A stretch of DNA of 64,000 nt from Cymbidium sinense (lineage: Eukaryota > Streptophyta > Magnoliopsida > Asparagales > Orchidaceae): contig CM038216.1 of NCBI GenBank assembly GCA_021442155.1, forward strand, positions 85,966,945-86,030,944, read 5' to 3'. The notes beneath the pieces are model-generated. The model saw only the letters and a list, made by a program, of their open reading frames with translations. It did not search any database and was not told the origin of the DNA. Made by a program: the position numbers and the translations under genes. Below, piece by piece: positions 24,016 to 37,366 of the stretch. Each line of letters opens with the position of its first letter. Position 1 is the stretch's first letter.

Positions 24016-25134
24016 AAAAGAAAAAAGAAAAGAAAAAAGAAAGTACAAGTGAGCAAGAGAAGGACATCAAGGAAGAAGTAGAGTCACATTTCACATTCCA
24101 CCCATAGTTCATTCCACCATACGGACATATGGGTAGAATGACTCAACCTCCACCAGGCGGGGAGGGGCAAATATAAAGGCAATTCCAAGGTGGAAGACCC
24201 CGTTGGTAGCCGATAGCGGGGTTATATTCAGGAGTATCCTATTTAGGGAGGATGAGTCTAATGTCATTAGCATACCGACCAACCCTCTGTGGGTTTCATT
24301 GAGGTGACACTGAGAGACAATGAAGACTAGGCCTCCAAGCAAAGCATGAATGTATTCGAATCAAGTTTATGTGAAACTATCAGGCAGTAGTTAGGAACCT
24401 TAGCTCTAACCTCACTCTCCTCTCAAAAAGTTGAAGGTTTAGTAGTTAAGGAAGCCCCCCAGTCTTCCATGGATGTTAAGCCAAAGAGACTCCTTTTGGG
24501 ATCATCATCCTCAAGTCAAGTTGATGTAGAACTTGAGGATAATTATAAAAATTAATGGAATTACCTTTTGATTGGTACTCGCCTTGTGTTCTTAATCTAG
24601 TAAAGAAAGGTTTGATTCCTTATACATGGTCCAAGCACAGTACTTCAAGAAGTTATGGAACAATAGAGGTAGGGATGCACAATCAAGATCAGGACTAGGA
24701 TTAGTACATTGGGTCGTCGATGATGATTCGCTTAGTTGTTACCAATCATCTAGAATCTGATAGGTTCTTCTCAACCACACTAACTCTTATGAGAAAGTAT
24801 GTTTAAAAACTTTAGATGATCCAGATGATCTCTAAATCAAAGATGCACCACCATAATTTGAAGAGGAAATCCATTCAACAATTTATAAGCTTAAAGAAAT
24901 CAACCTTGGGATTGAAGAAAATCCACGCTCGACAAACATCAGTTTGTTGCTGAATGAAGAAGAAACCAATGACTTAGTTAGGCTATTGATTGAGTTTAAG
25001 GACTACTTTGCATAGAGCTATGAAGAGATTTTTTAATTATCTCCTGATGTAGCAGTGCACAAACTAGCAATTAACCCTGACGCTAACCCTACGAGCAAGC
25101 TCCTAGATGCATGCTATTAGAAATCAAACAATAG
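24016..25134 (+). pseudogene. Protease-RT linker relic, element B
   Basis: It corresponds to 4236-5330 of relic A. Readable pieces include KPKRLLLGSSSSS near 24480, a following stretch ending SPCVLNLVKKGLIPYTWSKH near 24575-24640, EETNDLVRLLIEFKDYFA near 24960-25010 and a stop (TAG) where A has the Trp of FAWSYEE. Frames shift at several places. No enzyme domain is present. Confidence 0.6.
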
Positions 25135-25920
25135 GTCATTTCTGACATCAAGAAATTGATTAATGCTAGTTTCATCAGGGAAGAAAAATACTTACCCAGT
25201 TAACCAGTGTCATGCTAATTAAGAAAAAGAATGGCCAAATTTGCATATGCATCGATTTTAGGGACTTAAATAAGGCATGTCCTAAGGATGAGTTTCCTCT
25301 TCCTATACTAGAATTAATGGTGGACATCGCCTCATCTCATGCATTCTCCTTCATGGATGGGTCATCTGGCTACAACTAAATTAAGATGGCCCCGAGGATG
25401 AAAGAAACACTACTTTTCAAACTCAGAATCTATTATTATAAGGTCATGCCTTTTTGGCCTTAAAATCTGCTATACTACCAATGGGCCATGACTCATCTTC
25501 AATGAACTCATTCATCATCAAGTTGAGTGCTATGTTGATGATCTAGTAGTCAAAAGCAAAGAAAAAGAAGACCATCTCTTTGACTTGAGTAGTTTTCAAA
25601 TGGTTAAGACAATATAACCTCAAAATGAATCCCCGGAAGTGTGCATTCGGAGTAGCTTCAAGAAAGTTCCTTGGGTTTGTTGTCCGAAATCGGGTAATAG
25701 AGATAGATCCAAAAAATATCAAAGCTATCTTAGAAATGCCACCACCTAAAAGTTTAACTTAACTCAGATCTTTCCAAGGAAGGTTGGCGTATCTAAGACG
25801 CTTTATCTCCAATCTATCAGGAAGATGCAAGCCATTTTCAGCACTTGTCAAAAAGGATGCCAAGTTCAAGTGGGATGACAAGTGTCAGTATGCCTTTGAA
25901 GATATCAAGCAGTATTTGGT
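25135..25920 (+). pseudogene. Reverse transcriptase relic, element B
   Basis: The RT blocks are in order: KKKNGQICICIDFRDLNKA (25222-25275), CPKDEFPLPILELM, FSFMDGSSGYN, YYYKVMPFW and the catalytic ECYVDDLVVKS box with YVDD at 25531-25542 intact. In-frame stops shared with A are TAA at 25377-25379 and TAA at 25760-25762. The connection piece LAYLRRFISNLSGRCKPFSA (from 25787) leads into DDKCQYAFEDIKQYL. It would copy element RNA into DNA in a live relative; it cannot here. Confidence 0.87.
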
Positions 25921-26405
25921 GAAGCCGTATGTTCTAGCAGCCCCTATCGCAAGCCACTTATCGTCTACACTATTGCATTGGATGACTCCCTTGGCTCTTT
26001 GTTGGCCCAAGCCAATGATGAAAAGAAGGAGAGTGCTCTCTATTACCTCAGCTGTCGTCTGATTCCTTCTTAAGTGAACTACCCACCTATTGAGAAACAT
26101 TGCTTAGCTTTAATCTTTGCATCCCAAAAGCTATGACACTATATGCTTTCTCATAAGGTGAACTTGATTTCAAGAATCAATCCACTATAGTATCTCATGA
26201 CATGGATGATGTTATCTAGATGTTTGGCACGTTGGTCCATGATTCTCTCACAGTTTGATATTACATTCGTACCCCTTCATGTGGTGAAATATCAAGCACT
26301 AGCAGATTTCTTAGCAGCACACTCACTTCCTGCTGATTCCCCACTTAGTGATGATCTCCCTAACGAACAAATCTTGAACTTAAGGAAGATTGACAATCAT
26401 CGTTG
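25921..26405 (+). pseudogene. RNase H (first) and tether relic, element B
   Basis: After KPYVLAAPIASHLSS (with a frameshift) come LDDSLG-like text, ESALYYLS, NYPPIEKHCLALIFASQKL (26080-26135) and HKVNLISRINPL. The open piece 26197-26406 (starting MTWMMLSRCLARWSMILSQF, then VKYQALADFLAAHSLP) is the tether between the two RNase H domains. Two or more small frame breaks are visible. Confidence 0.78.
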
Positions 26406-26409
26406 AGAG

Positions 26410-27000
26410 ATGTATTTTGATGGTGTGGCTTCCTTTCACGAAGGAGAAGAACCACAATCTACTCTTCCAGGAAAGGCATGGTTAGGAATAGTTTTCTTAA
26501 CTCCAGATCGTGATGTGATGAGATTCTCATACTATCTCTCTAATCCCTGCACCAATAATGAAGCCGAGTATGAGGCTTTGATTGCAGGTCTAGAGTTAGC
26601 CATTATAGTGTGTGTCAAGAGCATCAACATCTACAGGAATTCTTAGTTGGTTATCAACCAAATTACGGGTCCTTCAAGGTTCTAAAACTAAGCGTCATAA
26701 CCATGAGTATCATGAAGATGTTGGCCCAAATCTGAGGTCACCATCTATAAGGTCCCCTTGAGGAGAGAACAATAGTAGATGCTTTGGAAAAACTTCCCAA
26801 GGAATTGGCATGTCGGAAGATGAGTTCATTCCAATAAGGGTCCAAAATAGACAAATCCTGTCCTTTATGGATGCTGAACTCATCGAGAGACTTTCTTTAG
26901 AAGGGGAGGTTGCCTTTGCCAACAAAGACGAGGATCTTGATTTGAGGCAACCATTCAAAGATTATTTGAACACCGATAAACTACCTCAAGAGAAATCACA
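26410..27000 (+). pseudogene. Archaeal-type RNase H (aRNH) relic, element B
   Basis: Open from 26410 to 26646: MYFDGVASFHEGEEP near the start, GIVFLTPDRDVMRFSYYLS, and CTNNEAEYEALIAGLELAI. The catalytic GDSQ box has become RNS-stop (26635-26646). Downstream, ELIERLSLEGEVAFANKD in the open piece 26810-27010 is the spacer toward integrase. A second RNase H of this kind separates Tat-lineage elements from other plant gypsy families. Confidence 0.8.
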
Positions 27001-28146
27001 AGCCCATTAGATGAAGAAAAGAGCTCTCTCCTATGCTATCATGGATGGCACCTTATACTGACTATCTTTTGATCAAATGTGGTTACGTTCTGTAGACAAA
27101 CAAGAACCCATAGGATCATGATTGATGTACATTCAGGTCTATGTGTAGTGCATTAATTCAGTTCAAAGATGAAAGTAAAGGTCAAGAGATTAGGATACTA
27201 CTGACCTTTGATGACTAGACTACATGAACGTGGCTAGGAGATTCCATCAATGTCAGGTACATAGTGTGGTCTTACATCAACCACCAAATATTCTACATCC
27301 TATATTGGCCTCATGGCCATTTGAGTGTTGGGATACCGACATAGTTGGTCCGATCGATCCTCCTTCTTCCAAGGGTCATCGATTCATCTTAGCTAACACC
27401 GACTACTTTTGAAATTGGGCAGAGGCAATCCCACTTAGAGAGGTCACAGCTCAGCATGTGCTCTAGTTTTTCAAGAACCATATCATATATAGGTTCAGGG
27501 TGCCTCAATGAATTATATCGATAATGGTACATTCAAGAGCTCCAAGATTAACAACTTCACTAGGAGATACGGTATAGGTTGGTGATACTCCACCTTCTTT
27601 TATCCAAGGGAAAATGGCCTAGCAGAAGCATTCAGCAAAACTCTCATCCATATACTAAAGAAGTCACTCGATGACAATAAGCGATAGTGGCATGAGCAGT
27701 TGGTTGAAGCCTTATGGGCCTACCGCACCACATATAAAACTCCAACTCAATCTACTTCTCCTAAGTGTATGGGTCCGTAGCCGTTCTACCATTAGAAGTT
27801 CAAATCTCGTTACTAAGGATAGCAATGGGTAGCAAAATCACTACAGAGCCGAATGCAAAGTTGGGTTAGAAGAGCTCAATGATTTAGAGAGATTCCTATG
27901 GGTGTGCCAGAACCTTGAGTTATACAAATTCGAAATGATTCATGCTCATAACAAGCTAGTCTGCCCTAGAGTTTTCAAGGAGACCAATTGTTCTTGAAGA
28001 TGGGAGGCAAGTTTGAACCCACTTGGGAAGGCCCTTTTATCATAGAAAAGGCCTACCAAGGAGGATCTTATCAGCTTATTGATTGTAAAGGGGAACACCC
28101 GATGCTTCTAATTAATGGGCTCTATTTGAAGAAATATTACCCATAA
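27001..28146 (+). pseudogene. Integrase relic, element B
   Basis: The zinc-binding region leads into MNVARRFHQCQVHSVVLHQP (27224-27283), then ASWPFECWDTDIVGPIDPPS (the first catalytic Asp) and SSKGHRFILANTDYF to 27412. The second Asp block is damaged near 27505-27525. The Glu block reads YPRENGLAEAFSKTLIHIL-like near 27600-27655, and VEALWAYRTTYKTPTQST near 27700-27755. The C-terminal domain gives MGGKFEPTWEGPFIIEKAYQ and LLINGLYLKKYYP with TAA at 28144-28146. This is the most complete integrase relic in the window. Confidence 0.85.
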
Positions 28147-30998
28147 AACATGTTTGAAAACAATTATCATCAAAAGAAAAAAATTTCATTCCAATTCATC
28201 AAAATCTTCCCTTCTTTTGAAGGATTGTTTGCTTATGAATCTACCACGATGTATTTAGGATAGGTGTTTAAGAGAACCCAAGTGACATCATCCCTATCTC
28301 TTTCACAACATGAACACAATCAAACACAATTCCCCAATGCTACTAGAATAGGTGTGAGAGAACCCAAGAGACATCCTATTTTAACTAGCACAACTAAGTT
28401 AGGTGTAAGAGAACCCAAGCAACATCCTTTCTTGGTGGGCTTACAACTGTCAATCATGGAACCATTTCATCAATTCATGTTTTTATGATAGGTATAAAAA
28501 ACTTCAGAGGCATCCTTTTCCTTCTAACACAAACACAAACACAAATCTTTTATCTCGGGCTAATTTGATGTGGGAGGTAGCCCCCTGTGGCACTCACTCA
28601 TTAGTTGCTCTAAGTTGAGATAACATGTCACCTTGCTAGTATGTCACCCTAGTGGTCACATGTCCAACGGATGCCAGTCTTTATGCTTTCTTCCTGACTT
28701 GACCATTGCAAACCAACGAGAACCTTGTTAGTTTGGTAAACCTCACTGTCGAGCTAGTAAGCTACCTCATGTTGATTTTGTTTAAGAAGATGTGAGTCCC
28801 CATGCTTTCTTCTTAAATTAACCATCATGCTCTAACTAGGTCGAGTATATCTGAGGTTTAGGATAAGTCTCCTAGAGGCTCCTTTCCTCTTGACTACTCT
28901 TGAGTTGATATAAGTCCCCCAGTAGCATTCACTTGTGCCCTATGTCGGATAGCACTTTTGCCGAGCGAAGATAGACTATCCCAACAATTAGTTTTGTGGA
29001 GGATGTGAGTCCCGATGCTTTCTTCTAGGTGATTGTGCAAATTGACACCTTAGGTTGGTTGATGTTCGCTATGCTGACAGTGACTCACCAGTTAGATACA
29101 CCACTCTTGGCAGATGTATGTCCCCACGATTTCTCCTTGAGTTGCCACAAAATACCTACATATATTATCTTCTCCAGGGTTTTGGATCAAGCCCTTAGTG
29201 GCCCCTCTCCCTTGTGGGCACTCTACTTGGATCATGTCATTTGCAACCCCATTTAAACACTACCCGGGTTACTCTTAGATTGGAATGTCCCCTTTCCTTG
29301 TAGCCACCCCTGTGGTTAGAGAATTTGTTTAGCGGATGCAGATTCTCCCTTGGTTCAGTAAATTTGAGATAGGTCTAGGATGATATAAGCTCATTCTTAG
29401 TATGATCCCTCGCAAACCAATAGGGTCCACGATAAACAAAAAAAATAAACAAATCTATTCGCTTGTGGATTAGGAATTCAAGCCCCTAGTAGCCCCTTTC
29501 CCAAGCAGGCATCCTATCTTTAGGACAGTGTCAGCAAAACTCCCTATAGGAATTTCCTGACTATGCTTGAGTTGAGATAAGTCGGTTGGCACTCTCTCCG
29601 CAGTCACCCTTAGATCGGGTTCAATCTATTTTTCCACAAAGGTTGCCCACGGTCATTCGCTTTGGAAGATGTAAGTCTATTACGCATTCTTTCTAGCATG
29701 ATTGTCATAAACCGATGGACAACCCTAGGTTGGGTAGACATGTTATCTCGCTAATGTGTCACCCTAGTGGTCTTTTATTTAGAAAAGATGTGAATCCCCA
29801 TGCTTTCTTCCCTGAATTAACCATTGCAAACCAAAAGACACCCATTTGATTGGATAGTTCTCCCCTCGGCCAGGAAGCTACTCCCTTTGGATTGGTAAAT
29901 CTGAGTTAGACCAAGGACATGGCCCTACTCGGAGTCCATCCATCATGGGATCCATCAAAATAATTAAAAAATGAAATTAATCTTGACTATCTTTGAGTTG
30001 ATTTAAGTCCCCAGAGGTATTCACTCAAAAGTCAGCCCTAGGTCAGGTTCGATTTGTTGCACAACCAAACAGTCACCCTAGTGGTTCCTTATTTTGGAAG
30101 ATGTGAGTCCCACTTTCTTCTTAACTTGACCATTGCAAACCGAAATGCAATCCCTTTTGTTGGATAGTCCTACTATGTGGTTGGTAGACAACCCTTTTGG
30201 ATTGGTAAATCTGAATGTAGACCAAGGACCCTCAGCGGTCCATCGCGATGGGATCCATCAAAAATAACTAAAAATGAAATTAACTTTGACTATCTTTGAG
30301 CTGATTTAAGTTCCCCAGTGGCATTCACTCAATAGTCAGCCTAAAGTTGGGTTCAATTCGTTGCCTCGCCAATGGATCACCCCAGCAACTGATCCCTACT
30401 TTGGAGGATGTAAGCCTACTACGCTTTCTTCCTAGTATAGCTGCTGCACACCAAAAGGGAACCCCTTTGGTTGGATAGCCCTACCATTTGGTTGGTAGAC
30501 TACCCCTTTGGATTGGTAAATCTAAGCTAAATTAAGGCCAACATGGCCCTACTGATCGATCCATCATGGCCGACAAGGTCCATCTCAAAATCCATAAAAG
30601 ATTTTAAAATTAAAATCTAAAACAAATTCAACCCTCCTCCATCGGTAGAGTCAAACTAATCAAACAAAACAAATCCAATCAAATAATCAATCAATCAAAT
30701 CAACTCGCTTCTCCTCAGTGAGATGCAAATCTCTATGGTTCCCCAAGTGGAATCAATACAATCCAATTTGAACTTGCTCCCCTAGCGGAGTGTTCACATT
30801 TTCATCTTTAGTGGATCCTGAATTCTAATCCCTTAGCGGATTTCACAACCTCTTTTCCTTAGTGGATGACTTGAACTTGCTCCCCTAGTGGAGAGTTCAC
30901 TTTTTCATCCCTGTTGGAGCACCAAATCATAAATCAATAAATCAAATCAAATTTCTTTGCAGCGAGTCGCAAATCAAATCAAACCTCTCATCCTTAAA
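28147..30998 (+). repeat. 3' untranslated region of relic B with tandem repeats
   Basis: Noncoding and collinear with 8183-10962. The short AGAGAACCCAAG repeats lie at about 28265-28440, the (CAAACA)n tract at 28525-28550, and the 300-380 bp units from about 28570 to 30540. The AT-rich tail with CTCCCCTAGTGGAGAG phrases runs to 30998. Open stretches such as 28264-28488 arise from the repeats and are not genes. Confidence 0.75.
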
Positions 30999-33900
30999 CT
31001 AAACATAAAATAAAAATAAAAAATAAAATAAAGTAAAATAAAATACTAAATAAAAACCTAAACCTAAAAATAAACCTAAAAATAAATAAAAATAAAACTT
31101 AAACCCTAAACTAAAAAAAAACCTTAACCTAAAATAAAAATAAAATAAACCTAAACCTAAACTAAATAAATAGAACCTAAAACCTAAAATCAACTAAACC
31201 TAAACCTAAACTAAATAAAATAAAATAAACTAAAAATAAACCTAAACCTAAACAAAAAATAAAACCTAAAAAAAACCTAAAATAAAACCCTATAACCTAA
31301 ACCTAAAAAAAATAAAATAAAATAAAACTAAACCTAAAAATAAAATAAAATAAACTCAACTAAAAATAAACCTAAACCTAAACCTTAAAATAAACTAAAA
31401 TAAAAAAAATTAAAATAAATAAACTAAACTAAAAAATAAACCTAAATAAAATAAATAAAGTAAACTATAAATAAAAATAAACTAAATATAGTAAATAAAC
31501 CTAACATGTCGGTTTACTTAATTTAAAAAAACCTTAAACCCTAAATTCTAAACCTAAACCATACCCAGAAACCCTAAACCAACAACCCTAAACCCTCAAT
31601 CCTAAATAAAAAATATTAAAAATAAACAAAAAAAACCCTAACCCTAAAACTTAAAATCTAAAACTAACCCCGAACCCTAAACCTACCCGCATACTTAATT
31701 TAAAAAAACTCTAAACCCTAAATCCTCAACACTCAGCCTTAACCCTAAAGCTTAAAACTAATCTTAAACTAGAAACCCTATACTTACAACCCTATACCCG
31801 AAAACCCTAAACCTTAAACCATAAATCCTAAACCCCAAAACAAATCATAAACCCAAAACCCTAAACTTACAACCCTAAACCCTAAACCCTAAATAAAAAA
31901 TATTAAAAAATATTAAAAAATACCTTAACCCTAAGTCCTAAACCCAACTAACATAAACCTAGGCCCTAAACCAAACCTGACCCTAAACCCTAAACCCTAA
32001 ACCCTAAATAAACCCTAAACCTACAACCCTAAAATAAACTCCCAAACCCTAAACCCTAAACCCTAAAGCCTAAAAATAAAATAATAAAAAAATTTAAACC
32101 TAAATTAAATAATAAAATAAATAAAATGAAAACCTAAACTAAAACTTAAATCTAAAAATATAATATAATAAAAAATAAAAACTAAATTAAAATAAAATTA
32201 ATTAAACTAAACTAAACTAAAAAAATAAACCTAAAAATAAAAAACCTAAATAAAATAAAACCCAAATGTAAAATAAAAATAAAATAAACCAAAATGTATA
32301 ATAAAATAAAACTAAATAAAACCTAAACCTAAAAATAAGCATAAAATAAAATCTAAAATAAATAAAAAAAAATAAAATACAAACAAAAAAAAAAACCTAA
32401 ACCTAAAATAAACAAAATAAAATAAACCTAGACCTAAACTAAAATAAATAAAACCTAAATTAAAACCAACAATAAACTAAACCTAAACTCTAAACTAAAT
32501 AAAATAAAATAAACTAAAAATAAACCTAAACCTAAACTAAAAAATAAAACCTAAAAAATAAACCTAAAAGAAAAACATAAATCCTAAAACATAAAAAAAA
32601 ATAAAAAAACCTAAACTAAACCCAAAATAAAAATAAAACCTAAACCTAAAAATAAAATAAAATAAAACTAAACTTAAAAATAATCATAAACCTAAACCTA
32701 AACCTAAAAAATAAACTATAATAAAAAACCAAACTAAAAGAAAATAAAACTAAAATAGATAAACTAAACTAAATAAAATAAAAATAAACCTAAATAAAAA
32801 AAACTAAATAAATAATAAATAAACTAAATAAACTGAACCTATTTTTACTTAATTTAAAAAAACCCTAAACCCAAACCTAAATTATAAACCTAAATCATAA
32901 ACCCCCAACTAAACCCTAGACCATAAAACTAACCCCAAACCCACTTGCAAACCTACCCTACTGCAATCCCAAATCCTAAACCCCCAAACCCTCCTAAACC
33001 CTGACAAACCTCCCTAACCTAAACCCTAAACTCTACCACTCTGGGCTCTAAACAAAATCCTCCCTGAGCGCAAGATCCCTACCCTATACAAAACTGAGCT
33101 TTAAACCTAACTAACCTCCCTGTGACCTGAGCCACTACCCTAATTTAAACCCAACCTAAAGTGCCAATACTACCCTAACCCCTCTAAACCTCCACTACCA
33201 CTCCCTCCCACACCCTAAACTCTAAACTTAAAACCACAAACATAAACCTAAACTAAATAAAACCTAAAATAAAATAAAATAAAGAAGAAAATAAAATAAA
33301 GATAAACTAAACTAAACCTAAAATAAAGATAAAATAAAACTAAAATAATAAATAAAATAAATTAAAATAAATTAAACAAATAAAATAAAACTAAACTAAA
33401 TAAAAATAAAATACCTAAATAAAATAAAATATAAAAAAAAAAAAAAAAAAAATAAACCTAAAAAAACATAAAAAAAAATATAAAAAATAAAACCTAAATC
33501 AAATAAAAAAAAAAACCTAAAATAAATAAATAAAATAAATAAAATAAACCTAAAAAAATAAACTAAACTAAAATAAATAAAACCTAAACCTAAACCTGAA
33601 ATAAACTAAAGCTAAACTAAATAAAATAAAATAGACTAAAAGTAAACCAACACCTAAACCAAAAAATAAAACCTAAAAATAAACCTAAAATAAAACCTAA
33701 AACCTAAACTAAAATAAAAAAATAAAATTTAAACCTAAAACAAAAAAAATAAAAATAAAAAATAAACCTAAAAAACCTAAAAAAAATAAAATAAAAAAAA
33801 AACTAAATAAATAAATAAAAAATAAATAAATTAAACTAAATAAAATAAAAAATAAACGTAAATAAAACAAAAAAATGAAGTAAACTAAAATAAATAAAAA

Positions 33901-34314
33901 TAAACCTAAAATAAATAAACTAAACTAAATAAAATAAAAAATAAACGTAAATAAAACAAAAAAATGAAGTAAACTAAAATAAATAAAAATAAACTAAATA
34001 TGCTAAATAATCCTAAAGCTACAAGTTTACTTAATTAAAAAAAACCTTAAACACTAAATCCTAAACCCTAAACCCTAAACCTACAACCCTAAACCCTAAA
34101 AAACCCTAAACCTAATCCACAACCTAAACCTAAAAGAAAAAAAAGCAGATAACCACAAACCTAAACCCTAAACCCTAAATCCTAAACCCTAAACCCCAAA
34201 CCCTAAACCTAAAACCCTAAACCCCAAACCCTAAACCTAAACTAAAGTAACTAAATAAATTAAAAATAAACCTAAACCTTAAAATAAAATAAACCTAAAC
34301 CTAAACTAAACCCA

Positions 34315-34776
34315 GAATGGGTGAACCTTGAGGGCAGAACATCACCAGATCAATCTAGATCTGGTGGTGGAGTAGAAGGTGGAGGCGGTGGTTGTCATAG
34401 TGGTTGTGGGGTATGTGGAGGTGCTTGTGGATACGGAGGTGGTGGTCAGAGCAGTGATGGTTATGTAGGCGGGAGGAGAGACGGAGGTTACAACAGTGGT
34501 GGTGGGGAGGAGAAGGCATATGATGGTCATCCCACTACTCGAGAGGTCGGGGTGGTTGATGGAAAGAAAGAAATAATGACGATCGATTTGCTACTTATGG
34601 AATTGTGTCTTTACATTAGGGAGGATTCTAGTTATCTAAGGTTTTTATTTTGCTCTATGCGTGCTCATTTTTTATCTATGTCGTCGCTTGTGACGTAGAA
34701 AACTTGGTGTGTTACTTAGTTGATGAAATCAAATAGAAGAAATGTTGAAACTAAATTTATTCTATGTTAAAAAAAT
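34315..34776 (+). pseudogene. GRP retrocopy, type 1, copy B first unit
   Basis: The longest continuous GRP reading in the window: from 34321 the frame gives NLEGRTSPDQSRSGGG, then GYGGGGQSSDGYVGG and RRDGGYNSGGG before a shift near 34540 replaces the Tyr/Ser/Arg end. Only the last residues of the RRM are present. The 3' UTR runs to an A-run at 34768-34775, followed by telomere-like repeat. The Gly-rich frame is partly kept, but without an RRM or a promoter there is no reason to think it is expressed. Confidence 0.82.
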
Positions 34777-35565
34777 AACCAAAAACCCTAAACTCTAAAC
34801 CAAAACCTGAACCCTAAACTAAAAAAAATCTAAACCTAAAATAAAAATAAAATAAACCTAAACCTACACTAAAATAAATAAACTAAAATAAATAAAATTT
34901 AAACCTAAATCTAAAATAAACTAAACCTAAACCTAAACCTAAACTAAATAAAATAAAATAAACTAAAATAAACCTAAACCTAAATAAAAATAAAACCTAA
35001 AATAAACCAAAATAAAACCTAAAACCTAAATTGAAAAAATAAAATAAAACCTAAACCTAAATGTAAAAAATAAAAATAAAACCTAAACCTAAAAATAAAA
35101 TAAAAATATAACTAAACTTAAAATAAACATAAACCTAAACAAAAATAAACTAAAATAAAAACCTAAACTAAAATAAAAATAAATAAAATAAAAATAAAAA
35201 AATAAGTAAAATAAACTAGTAAACCTAACTGGGTTCATTAAAACCTAAACCCTAAACCCTACCACAACCCTAAACCTAAACCTAAACCCTAAACCCTCCT
35301 AAACCCTCCTACTATTAAACCTACACTAAACCCAAACCTAAACCTAAACTAAAACCACAAACTAACTGACCACAAACCTAAACCCACCACAAACCCTAAA
35401 CCTAAATCCTAAACCTAAACCCAAAACTACCAAACCCTAAACCACAACCCCTAAAAAACACTAACAAACCTCAAACCCAAACCTAAAGTAACTAAATAAA
35501 TTAAAAAATAAACCTAAACCCTAAAACCTAATAAACTTAAACCTAAACCTAAACCTAAACCCTAG

Positions 35566-36052
35566 GAATGGGAAGAACCTTCACGATAGGAATGTCACCA
35601 TTAACCAGGCTCAGTCTAGATCTAGCGGTGGAGGCGAAGGCATAGGTGGTGGTTATCGCAGTGGTGGTGGGTGACCTGGAGGTGCTGGTGGATATGGAGG
35701 TGGTGCTCGGATCAGTGGTTGTTATGTAGTGGGAGCGATGAAGGTTACAACCATGGTGGTGGCGGAGGAAGAGATCGAGGATATGATGGTCGATCCTACT
35801 ACTCAAGAGGCCGGGGTGGTTCTGATGGGAACTGGAGAAACTGAAGAACGGCACATCCAATCTGCTGCTTATGGAACTGTGTCTTTATAGTAGAGATGAT
35901 TCTAGTTATCTAGGGCTTTTGATTTGCTCTATGCATGCTAATTTTTTATCTATGTCATCTCTTGTGTTTAAGAAAACTTAGTCTGTTACTTGGTTGATGA
36001 AATAAAAAAGAAAAAATGTTAAATCTAAATTTATTCTATTTTTAAAAAAAAA
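35566..36052 (+). pseudogene. GRP retrocopy, type 2, copy B first unit
   Basis: It starts GAATGGGAAGAACCTT after CCCTAG. It reads NVTINQAQSRSSGGGE (35597-35640, with a small insertion before it), a Gly-rich tail with GGYRSGGG, then GGGGRDRGYDGRSYYSRG and GSDGNWRN followed by a TGA near 35844. This tail end matches the C-terminus of plant GRPs. A 3' UTR with AATAAA near 36000 and an A-run at about 36043-36052 follow. This copy shows the GRP assignment most clearly. Confidence 0.85.
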
Positions 36053-37366
36053 CAAAAACTAAACCCTAAACTAAAACCAACCTAAACCACAAAACTAAAA
36101 TAAAAAAAAAAATAAAAAAAAACCCTAAACCCTAAAAACCACCTAATACCTAAACCTAATCCCTAACCCTCCTTAAATCCTAAACCCTAAACCCTAAACC
36201 ACCTCCACCTAAACTACACTAAACCAAACTCACACCTAAACCACCTACCACACTCCACAACCCAATAATAGATCTAAACCCTAAACTCTCTAAAATAAAA
36301 ATAAAACTAAATACTAAATAATATAAAAATACAAAATAAACTTGGATAAAATAAAATAAATAAATAAGATAAAATGGTAATACTAACTAAACTATAAACC
36401 TACTGGTTTACTTGGTTTAAAACTTAAACCTAAATGCTAAAACTAAAACTACCCTGACCCAAACCTCTACCTGACTCTAAACCCTAAACCTAAAAACCCT
36501 CAACCCTGATCTAAATCCTAAACCCTAACCCAACCCCAAACCACTACCTGGCCCAAACCTAAACCCTAAACCTAAATAAAATAAAATAAACACTAAAAGA
36601 TAAAATAAATTAAACTAAAAAAATACCTAACTAAACCTAAAAATAAACTAAAATAAATAAACTAAACTAAATAAAATAAAAATAAACCTAAATAAAAATA
36701 AAAATAAAAAATGACCTAAAATAAATAAAATAAACTAAATAAACTAAATAATCCTAAACCTAGGTTTACTTTTTAAAAAATAAATAAAAGAAACCCTAAA
36801 CCCAACCCTAAATCCTAAACCCAAACCCTAAACCCTAAACCCTAAACCTAAACCCTTAAACCCAAACCTAAACCCTAATCCTAAAATCTGTAACCCACCC
36901 TAAACCCTAAACCCTAAACACTATAAATCTAAAATCTAAATCTAAACTAAATAAAACCATAAATAAAACAAATAAATAAACCTAAACCTAATAAAATAAA
37001 AGAATAAAATAAAACTAAAACCTAAACTAAAACCTAAACCTAAATATAAAATAAAATAAAATCAAAGCTAAGTAAATATAAAATAAATAAAACCTAAACT
37101 AAACTAAAAATAAAATAAACCTAAAAAAATAAAACCTAAATAAAACAAAACTAAATGTAAAATAAAATAAAATTCACCTAAAATAAAATAAAATAAAAAC
37201 TAAATAAAAACCTAAACCTAAATATAAAATTAAAAATAAAAAAAAAAACATCAAAAAACTAAAAAACTAAACCTAAAATAAAATAAAAAAATAAAATAAA
37301 ATAAACTAAACATAAACTAAGTAAATAAAACTTAAACCTAAACCTAAAATAAATGAAATCTAAACT

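Larger units (their letters stand above)
23300..30998 (+). mobile_element. Decayed Ty3/gypsy (Tat-like) retrotransposon, relic B
   Basis: This is the same element as relic A from the protease lead-in on, with the same domain order and the same inherited lesions (His for Asp in the protease, stops in RT, Asn-Ser-stop in aRNH). It has fewer short deletions than A, so domains read more cleanly. It begins at the gap and therefore lacks gag. The 3' region runs to about 30998, where satellite begins. Confidence 0.87.

Noticed and set aside
30999..31193. Phe/Leu/Tyr-rich open frame on the minus strand (also 40864-41070)
   Set aside because: Produced by the complement of AAATAAA/CCTAAA satellite. 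It mimics a membrane protein but has no start context or family.
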